Below, piece by piece: positions 58,560 to 64,000 of a DNA stretch of 64,000 nucleotides. The notes beneath the pieces were generated by a model. That model was given only the letters and a program-made list of their open reading frames with translations, had not been told where the DNA came from and ran no database searches. Every line of letters starts with the position of its first letter. Positions within the stretch are counted from its first letter, which is position 1. Both the position numbers and the translations under genes were made by a program. Origin of the DNA: Pseudalkalibacillus hwajinpoensis (lineage in GTDB: Bacteria > Bacillota > Bacilli > Bacillales > Guptibacillaceae); contig NZ_CP156674.1 of assembly GCF_039851965.1 (NCBI RefSeq), positions 3,348,001 to 3,412,000 of the forward strand, in the 5' to 3' direction.

Positions 58560-58865
58560 CTAAAGCTGATTCATTTCATTCGCTTCCTCAATAGCAAAAG
58601 GCAGATAATGGCGATATTTCTTGTATCCGACAACAACATTGGCTACACCAAGTAAAATAAATGCTGCACCAACTATGTAGGTTACTGTTGTGATATAAAC
58701 TGTGAAAGTGTTAATGGCAAAGAAGATTAAGAATAAACCAAGCGCAATGCTTGCTTTAGAGTTAAGCCATTGTTTTGTAGCAACACCATTCGTTCGAAAC
58801 GATTTCACACGGTAAAATAAGTAGAAGACAATAGAAAATACAATTAAAATAACAAAGATAGGCAT
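58560..58865 (-). CDS. ytpI: YtpI-like membrane protein
   Basis: A 101-residue protein with three membrane helices (IFVILIVFSIVFYLFYRV, IALGLFLIFFAINTFTVYI, TYIVGAAFILLGVANVVVGY). ATG 58865 is chosen because CTGGAGGAAAG precedes it; the longer frame to 58997 crosses the opposite gene's leader. Size and place next to nrnA match B. subtilis YtpI. Function unknown. Confidence 0.85.
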   Translation of the reverse strand: MPIFVILIVFSIVFYLFYRVKSFRTNGVATKQWLNSKASIALGLFLIFFAINTFTVYITTVTYIVGAAFILLGVANVVVGYKKYRHYLPFAIEEANEMNQL

Positions 58866-58972
58866 GGCTGCTTTCCTCCAGATTAAAGGTTCATTTCTAT
58901 TGTATAGAAGATATGGATGAAAATCTATGTCTGAAGTGTGCCAATTGTATAAGCGGTCGAAAGGAGATCCCG

Positions 58973-59908
58973 ATGAAAGAACAAATTTTAGATGCAATTG
59001 AAGCCTACGAAACGATTATTATACACCGTCATGTCCGACCGGATCCGGATGCGCTTGGATCACAGGGAGGGCTGGCTGAACTAATTAGAACATCCTTTCC
59101 TAGTAAAAAGGTGTTGACAGTTGGTGAGGAAGAGCCATCCCTTATGTTTTTGAATAAAATGGATGACATATCCGATGATATGTACGAAAATGCACTAGTT
59201 ATCGTTTGTGACACGGCAAATCAGCCACGTATCAGCGATAATCGTTATAGAAATGGGAAACTCCTGATAAAGATCGACCACCACCCTAATGAGGATCCTT
59301 ATGGTGATCTACTCTGGGTTGATACTGCGTCCAGTTCAGTTAGTGAAATGATTGTTGACCTGTATCTAACGGCAAAAGCTCGGGGTTACAACCTTTCTCA
59401 TCAAGGGGCTTTTCTTTTGTATGCTGGAATTGTTGGGGATACAGGAAGATTTATGTTTTCCAATACGACGCAACGAACATTTTCATATGCAGGAGAACTT
59501 ATGAAGTTTGAAGTAGACACGGGCGCTTTGTATAACGAATTGTATAAAACGGAGCAGCACATCGCTCGACTTAATGGATATGTGCTCCAGCATTTTGAAG
59601 CTTCACAGAACGGTGCTGGATGGATGAAAATTACGAAAGATATTGTGGCTTCCTATGGAGTCTCAGCAAGTGAAGCCTCACAACTCGTAAATACTTTTTC
59701 AAATGTGACCGGCTTAAAAGCCTGGGTATTTTTCATTGAAGAAGAGGATCAAATTCGCGTGCGCCTTCGTTCGAAAGGCCCCGTTGTCAATACGATTGCT
59801 GCAAAGTATAATGGCGGCGGGCACCCAATGGCAGCCGGTGCGACGGTTTATACGTGGGAAGAAGCGGATGCCGTTCTTGTTGATCTTGAAAAAGCATGCA
59901 CTGAATAA
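58973..59908 (+). CDS. nrnA: NrnA, bifunctional oligoribonuclease / PAP phosphatase
   Basis: A 311-residue DHH-DHHA1 phosphoesterase that degrades nanoRNAs and removes the 3'-phosphate from pAp. Metal motifs: VRPDPDALGSQGGL, CDTANQPR, the DHH motif in IDHHPNEDPYG, and the C-terminal NGGGHPMAAGA. ATG 58973 follows GAAAGGAG; the frame upstream to 58913 overlaps the ytpI leader and is not family-like. Length is as in B. subtilis (313). Confidence 0.94.
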   Translation: MKEQILDAIEAYETIIIHRHVRPDPDALGSQGGLAELIRTSFPSKKVLTVGEEEPSLMFLNKMDDISDDMYENALVIVCDTANQPRISDNRYRNGKLLIKIDHHPNEDPYGDLLWVDTASSSVSEMIVDLYLTAKARGYNLSHQGAFLLYAGIVGDTGRFMFSNTTQRTFSYAGELMKFEVDTGALYNELYKTEQHIARLNGYVLQHFEASQNGAGWMKITKDIVASYGVSASEASQLVNTFSNVTGLKAWVFFIEEEDQIRVRLRSKGPVVNTIAAKYNGGGHPMAAGATVYTWEEADAVLVDLEKACTE

Positions 59909-59950
59909 GGAACCTGACTCGCAAACCTCCTGAAAGCTCATCTTTCAAAA

Positions 59951-59997
59951 AAAAAAGACCGGCAATCTTCGTTGTAAACGAGATGGTCGGTCTTTTC
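59951..59997. terminator. Bidirectional terminator between nrnA and ytzJ
   Basis: Long imperfect hairpin with outer stem AAAAGACCG / CGGTCTTTT and inner pairs CGTT / AACG; A-run on the left and TTTT on the right. Confidence 0.82.
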
Positions 59998-60000
59998 TAA

Positions 60001-60192
60001 TTACACTTGATCCTGAGATTTTGGAATGAACCAGGAGCCAAAGTTCGTCACGTCCTCGTGAACATCGATGTTAAGTGACTGTAATTCCTTCTTGATGAGA
60101 GTAGTCATCTCTTGAGATTCCGCATATGCGGAACGTCCATTTTGTAAATCGGCAACTTTTGTTCGAGCAAGCTGTTTGCGATCGATAACCAT
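60001..60192 (-). CDS. ytzJ: Small protein, probable YtzJ
   Basis: A 63-residue cytoplasmic protein beginning MVIDRKQLARTKVADLQNGRS. Its place between nrnA and ytrI, and size, agree with B. subtilis YtzJ. GGAGGTGGC precedes the ATG. It is preceded by the ytrI terminator, so it has its own promoter somewhere in 60193-60232 or reads through. Function unknown. Confidence 0.75.
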   Translation of the reverse strand: MVIDRKQLARTKVADLQNGRSAYAESQEMTTLIKKELQSLNIDVHEDVTNFGSWFIPKSQDQV

Positions 60193-60232
60193 TGCGCCAC
60201 CTCCGAAAATTCATTCCTCTTAAGAGGCAAGT

Positions 60233-60277
60233 AAAACCCACACCTGAAAACGTATGTTAAACGATTAGGGTGTGGGA
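60233..60277 (-). terminator. Intrinsic terminator of ytrHI
   Basis: Minus strand: stem CCCACACC / GGTGTGGG with a long loop, then TTTTACTT. The remaining 60278-60384 stretch has no gene that I can see. Confidence 0.72.
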
Positions 60278-60384
60278 CAACTACTCCTGAGAGGGAAGTT
60301 TCACTTTATGTACTCTTATCATATACCAGATGAATAAAAATTGCGACTTGTCTAATAAATATTCATAAAATAGTAAAACCTTCA

Positions 60385-60891
60385 CTACTGAATTAACTGC
60401 ACCGTTAATACGACTTCTACAGAAGTCCAGAGCACGAATTGCTTTACTTCAAATCCATATTTGATGTCATCAATGATCAATGTTTTGTTTTCAAGAGAAT
60501 GAATGATAAAGCTCCTTGTCCTTGACACAGATCCTAAATCTTTGTTCAGGAGATCGTTTAATTCAGCCTGGATATCCTTTTTAAGCTCATGACGGGTTAA
60601 TGAATTTAATGGTAGATCCTTATCTTTTTCAAATGTAACCTGGATATTTTTAATAAGTAAGGTTTTCTCAAGGTCTTTATTATCGTAATTTTTCTGATCG
60701 TCGAGTAAAGTCTGATTCTGTATTTTAAGGTCGTAAATTTCAATCTTTTGCTCTTTCATCGTTGTTATCTGCTTTTCATACATGATTCCAAATAACATGA
60801 GAAAAAATAGCCATCCGAACACAACACCAACAGAAAGACCAGCAAGAAATCTTTGCCAGCCTTTTCTTGAGTAGATAGGAGGCACTCTCAT
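60385..60891 (-). CDS. ytrI: Sporulation membrane protein YtrI
   Basis: A 168-residue protein with one N-terminal membrane helix (FLAGLSVGVVFGWLFFLMLFGIMY) and a coiled-coil then soluble domain expected in the forespore-mother cell space or cytoplasm. In B. subtilis ytrI and ytrH are made under sigma-E and are needed for efficient sporulation. Its ATG overlaps the ytrH stop (ATGA), so the two are translationally coupled. Confidence 0.88.
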   Translation of the reverse strand: MRVPPIYSRKGWQRFLAGLSVGVVFGWLFFLMLFGIMYEKQITTMKEQKIEIYDLKIQNQTLLDDQKNYDNKDLEKTLLIKNIQVTFEKDKDLPLNSLTRHELKKDIQAELNDLLNKDLGSVSRTRSFIIHSLENKTLIIDDIKYGFEVKQFVLWTSVEVVLTVQLIQ

Positions 60892-61223
60892 AAAGAAGAT
60901 CGTTCCTGTGTGAACCAGTTAATCACTTCCATTCCGGCCTGCGCGCCTCCGAGGGCACAGAAAATCCACAGGAACTGCCGCATGATTTCATCGGGAGAAC
61001 CGCTCAGAAAACTTCTTTCCATGTTATTTATGGTATCAAACGTTCCTCCAATAGCCGCTGCAATTGCCCAGATTTTAAGGCGTTGTGCAACAACGAAAAT
61101 CCAGTGTAATGGCGGTTCACCGGAGAGGAAAGCACCGATGCCACCAATTAATGAGCCACCGACGATTACACCAAATGCTACGAAAAATGCAATAATTAGT
61201 GTTACGAGTGTTACTCTCTCCAT
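60888..61223 (-). CDS. ytrH: Sporulation membrane protein YtrH
   Basis: A 111-residue protein with three membrane segments (VTLIIAFFVAFGVIVGGSLIGG, LKIWAIAAAIGGTFDT, FLWIFCALGGAQAGMEVI). ATG 61223 follows GAAGGAATTCC; a longer frame to 61253 is not supported. It diverges from dnaE as in B. subtilis, and a sigma-E-like promoter lies upstream. Confidence 0.9.
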   Translation of the reverse strand: MERVTLVTLIIAFFVAFGVIVGGSLIGGIGAFLSGEPPLHWIFVVAQRLKIWAIAAAIGGTFDTINNMERSFLSGSPDEIMRQFLWIFCALGGAQAGMEVINWFTQERSSL

Positions 61224-61262
61224 TGGAATTCCTTCTTTCCTATGATTGTCCACTTCTAGTAA

Positions 61263-61292
61263 AGCCTATGCGAAAAGGAGAGTCAGTTATGC
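61263..61292 (-). promoter_or_regulatory. Sigma-E like promoter of ytrHI
   Basis: Minus strand: GCATAAC (61286-61292) as -35, a 15-base spacer, CATAGGCT (61263-61270) as -10. Both match parts of the sigma-E consensus (kmATATT and CATAcaaT). B. subtilis ytrHI is sigma-E controlled. Confidence 0.45.
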
Positions 61293-61365
61293 TTGATAAT
61301 GTTTGTTTGAGAAGCGACAAGTATCTATAATAGAAAGTAATAGTAAAGTGAAAGTGGGATTACTT

Positions 61366-64000
61366 ATGGATTTTGTTCATCTTCGTGTTTATAGCGAATA
61401 TAGCCTTCTCGATAGTCCAAGTCGAGTTCAATCGCTTGTTAAATCTGCAAAACAGCTGGAATATCACTCTCTCGCCCTGACCGATAAGGGCACGATGTAC
61501 GGAACGATTCCATTTTACAAAGCTTGTAAAGCAGAAGGAATCAAACCCATTATAGGATTAGATATACGGGTTGGAAGCGCTGAATTAGCGATGCATCAAA
61601 AGGCGGATCACTACGATAACCTTGTTTTGCTTGCCGAAAATCTTCAGGGCTACGAAAATTTACTGAAAATCAGTACGCATATGCAGCATGCTGGTAAACA
61701 GCCTTACATAGAAAAATCAAAGTTATTCGAGTTAACAGGTGGATTAATTGCTTTATCAGGAACGATTGAAAGTACAATTGGTCAGCAGCTGCTACACGGT
61801 GAAGAAACGGCTGCTATTCAAAAAACAATCGAGTATAAGAAAGCTTTCACCTCAGGATTCTATCTAGAAATGCAGGATCATTCTCTTCGTGAAGAGAAGC
61901 AGCTTAATTATTTGATTTCATCATTTGCAAAAAAAATGAATATTCCTCTAACCGTTTCGAATGCGGTTCATTATATTGAAAAAAGCGATGGAGATGCACA
62001 TGACTGTCTCAGATGTATAGAAGCTGGACAGCGATATGAAGAAAAAGAAAAAGTAGCGCTTCCGAACCATGAGTTCTATTTAACAGCAAGGGAAGAGATG
62101 GAAGAACGATTTAAAGGATATGAAGACGCCTTAAGAAATACGGCAGAAATTGCAAGGCGCTGTAACGTTGAGATCTCCTTCGGTCATACTCACTTGCCAG
62201 TTTACCCTGTCCCGGATCAGCTCACTGCTTCACAGTATCTTCAGGAACTCTGCCACAATAATCTTCCGAAGCGCTACGAAAACCCGGATTCCGTTGTAGT
62301 GGAACGGCTGGATTACGAGCTCTCCGTTATTAACGAAATGGGGTTTAACGATTACTTTCTAATAGTCTGGGACTTTATGAAGTATGCACATGACCATCAG
62401 ATGATTACTGGACCTGGTAGAGGATCAGCAGCTGGTTCTTTAGTTGCTTATTTATTGAATATAACGGATGTTGACCCCATTCAACATAACCTTTTATTTG
62501 AACGTTTTCTTAATCCTGAACGCGTCACCATGCCTGATATCGATATTGACTTTCCCGATGTCAGGCGCGACGAGGTCATTGATTATGTTCACGAGAAATA
62601 TGGCAATGATCGAGTTGCTCAAATCGTAACATTTGGTACACTTGCAGCTAAGGCAGCAATCAGAGACGTGGGAAGAGTATTGGAAGTGGAAAATAGCATA
62701 CTCGATGCAATGTCAAAAGCGATTCCTTCAAGACCAGGGACGACACTACAACAGGCAAGAGAGGAATCGAAAGAACTTCAAAAACTTCTTGTTTCGTCAG
62801 AAGAAGGGAGGCAGGTTTTTGACATTGCAAGCACAATTGAGGGGTTGCCGCGACATACCTCAACACATGCGGCAGGAATCGTGATTTCAGCCGAGCCGTT
62901 GACAAGTTATGTTCCACTGCTTGGTGGTCATCACATAAGCCTAACGCAATTTCCAATGAATGATCTGGAAGAAATCGGTCTTTTAAAGATGGACTTTCTT
63001 GGTCTTAGAAACTTAACTCTAATCGAAGGCATTTTAAATGACATAGAATCACAAACGGGTCATCGCCCGAATCTTTCAGAACTTCCGCCGGATGACGAAT
63101 CAACATTTCAAATGTTAAGAAAAGCCGATACAACTGGTGTCTTTCAGCTTGAATCTGATGGCATGCGCAAGGTTCTTCAGCGGCTTAAACCGACTGAATT
63201 TGAAGACATTGTAGCTGTGAATGCGCTCTATCGTCCAGGACCAATGGAAAACATCCCTCTATTTATTTCTGGTAAACATGGTGATCGATCTATTGAATAT
63301 CTTCATCCGGATCTCGAGGCGATCCTACAATCAACGTACGGCGTTATTGTGTATCAAGAGCAAATCATGCAAATTGCATCTAGACTGGCTGGCTTTTCAC
63401 TTGGGGAAGCTGATCTTTTAAGACGAGCGGTATCGAAGAAAAAGCGTGATGTGCTCGAGTCCGAAAGGGAGCACTTTGTAAACGGATGTCTCGCGAATGG
63501 CTATGAGCAGGAGACGGCTCTGAAAGTGTATGAATACATTGTCCGTTTTGCTGACTATGGCTTTAATAGAAGCCATGCTGTTGCTTATAGTGTTATTGCC
63601 TATCAGCTTGCTTATTTAAAAGCGAACTATTCACGTTATTTCTTCTCAAGCTTGTTAACCTCAGCTATTGGAAATCAAGAGAAGCTAGCTGTTTATCTAT
63701 CGGAAGCAAAACAAAAGGGAATCATCATTCAACCGCCATCCATTAATAGGAGTTTTGAAACGTTCACGGTTGAAGAAAATGGTTTACGCTTTGGATTGTT
63801 ACCAATTAAGAATGTGGGTCGAAACGCCATCGAAGAACTTGTATCAAAGCGGAATGGAAATATTTTTAACAGTTTATTTGACTTAAGTGCAAGAGTATCA
63901 CTTAGAATTGTGAACAAACGCGCGATGGAATCACTGATTTTTGCAGGAGCAATGGATGAATTTAATGCAAGTCGTTCCTCACTCCTTGCTTCACTTGAAG
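61366..64000 (+). CDS. dnaE: DNA polymerase III alpha subunit DnaE (3' end cut by window)
   Basis: An open frame of 878 codons without stop runs off the window end. It begins MDFVHLRVYSEYSLLDSPSR (PHP domain, 1-270), then the polymerase III alpha palm and fingers: FNDYFLIVWDFMKYA, TGPGRGSAAGSLVAYLL, the catalytic aspartates in MPDIDIDFPDVRRDE (about 386-400), HAAGIVISAEPL, FGTLAAKAAIRDVGR, VSKKKRDVLES and YGFNRSHAVAYS. It is the Gram-positive DnaE that extends RNA primers beside PolC. The PHP motifs are altered: HLRVY for HxHxH and TDKGTMYG for TDHGxM. The full gene should need about 230 more codons. AAGTGGGATTACTT precedes the ATG. Confidence 0.94.
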   Translation, partial: MDFVHLRVYSEYSLLDSPSRVQSLVKSAKQLEYHSLALTDKGTMYGTIPFYKACKAEGIKPIIGLDIRVGSAELAMHQKADHYDNLVLLAENLQGYENLLKISTHMQHAGKQPYIEKSKLFELTGGLIALSGTIESTIGQQLLHGEETAAIQKTIEYKKAFTSGFYLEMQDHSLREEKQLNYLISSFAKKMNIPLTVSNAVHYIEKSDGDAHDCLRCIEAGQRYEEKEKVALPNHEFYLTAREEMEERFKGYEDALRNTAEIARRCNVEISFGHTHLPVYPVPDQLTASQYLQELCHNNLPKRYENPDSVVVERLDYELSVINEMGFNDYFLIVWDFMKYAHDHQMITGPGRGSAAGSLVAYLLNITDVDPIQHNLLFERFLNPERVTMPDIDIDFPDVRRDEVIDYVHEKYGNDRVAQIVTFGTLAAKAAIRDVGRVLEVENSILDAMSKAIPSRPGTTLQQAREESKELQKLLVSSEEGRQVFDIASTIEGLPRHTSTHAAGIVISAEPLTSYVPLLGGHHISLTQFPMNDLEEIGLLKMDFLGLRNLTLIEGILNDIESQTGHRPNLSELPPDDESTFQMLRKADTTGVFQLESDGMRKVLQRLKPTEFEDIVAVNALYRPGPMENIPLFISGKHGDRSIEYLHPDLEAILQSTYGVIVYQEQIMQIASRLAGFSLGEADLLRRAVSKKKRDVLESEREHFVNGCLANGYEQETALKVYEYIVRFADYGFNRSHAVAYSVIAYQLAYLKANYSRYFFSSLLTSAIGNQEKLAVYLSEAKQKGIIIQPPSINRSFETFTVEENGLRFGLLPIKNVGRNAIEELVSKRNGNIFNSLFDLSARVSLRIVNKRAMESLIFAGAMDEFNASRSSLLASLE

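Overview
The window is a chromosomal segment of a spore-forming Bacillaceae bacterium (a Bacillus-like Firmicute; the genus cannot be fixed from the sequence alone). The case rests on gene content and order that I recognise from Bacillus subtilis: ytoQ, ytpPQR, sftA, murC, ytxGHJ, aroA, ccpA, acuCBA/acsA, tyrS, rpsD, refZ, hisJ, ezrA, braB/brnQ, nifZ-thiI, sspA, ytcI, ytcJ, nadK2, sppA-yteJ, ytfIJ, tpx, ytxK, ackA, moaB, ytkL, ytoI, ytpI, nrnA, ytzJ, ytrIH, dnaE. AGGAGG-type ribosome sites, TTG/GTG starts, a tyrosine T-box leader, sporulation genes and bacillithiol-type redox proteins agree with this. No rRNA, tRNA, CRISPR array, prophage or intact insertion sequence was seen. Layout: 1-7 kb holds a nucleotide-pool NTPase (cut by the window edge), ytoQ, an orphan PTS EIIC-like permease, ytpP, ytpQR and the DNA translocase SftA. 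7-14 kb holds a nicotinate phosphoribosyltransferase, murC, the ytxGH stress/stationary-phase genes behind a sigma-H-like promoter, brxC, aroA and the catabolite regulator ccpA. 14-21.5 kb is acetate metabolism (acuCBA divergent from acsA around a shared CcpA-type cre) and a large class A penicillin-binding protein. 21.5-31 kb carries tyrS with its T-box, autoregulated rpsD, a methionine gamma-lyase with a cre on its promoter, a free-methionine sulfoxide reductase, refZ, hisJ, ezrA and brnQ. 31-47 kb carries the thiouridine pair nifZ-thiI, an SASP gene, acyl-CoA synthetase ytcI, a murG paralogue, ytcJ, nadK, sppA-yteJ behind an ECF-type promoter, ytfIJ, tpx, ytxK, ackA, an EcsC-family gene and moaB. 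47-51.5 kb is more accessory: two small hypothetical proteins, a frameshifted NCS1-type permease pseudogene, a secreted protein, a tandem fluoride-channel pair and alanine dehydrogenase. 51.5-56 kb is the most interesting part: DUF4178 - PspA - DUF4247 lipoprotein - DUF350 - membrane-anchored spermidine-synthase-like protein, apparently one operon preceded by an exact TGAAAC-N16-CGTA ECF (sigma-W type) promoter. 56-64 kb returns to conserved order (ytkL to dnaE, which runs off the end). Working together: CcpA is encoded here and four promoters in the window carry cre-like elements (acsA/acuA, methionine gamma-lyase, ackA, and a weaker match before ald), giving a local picture of overflow carbon and amino acid carbon control. 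Two units (sppA-yteJ and the PspA operon) share ECF-type promoters and are best read as an envelope-stress set. All promoter, cre and terminator calls are by eye, and gene names are by recalled similarity, not by database search.
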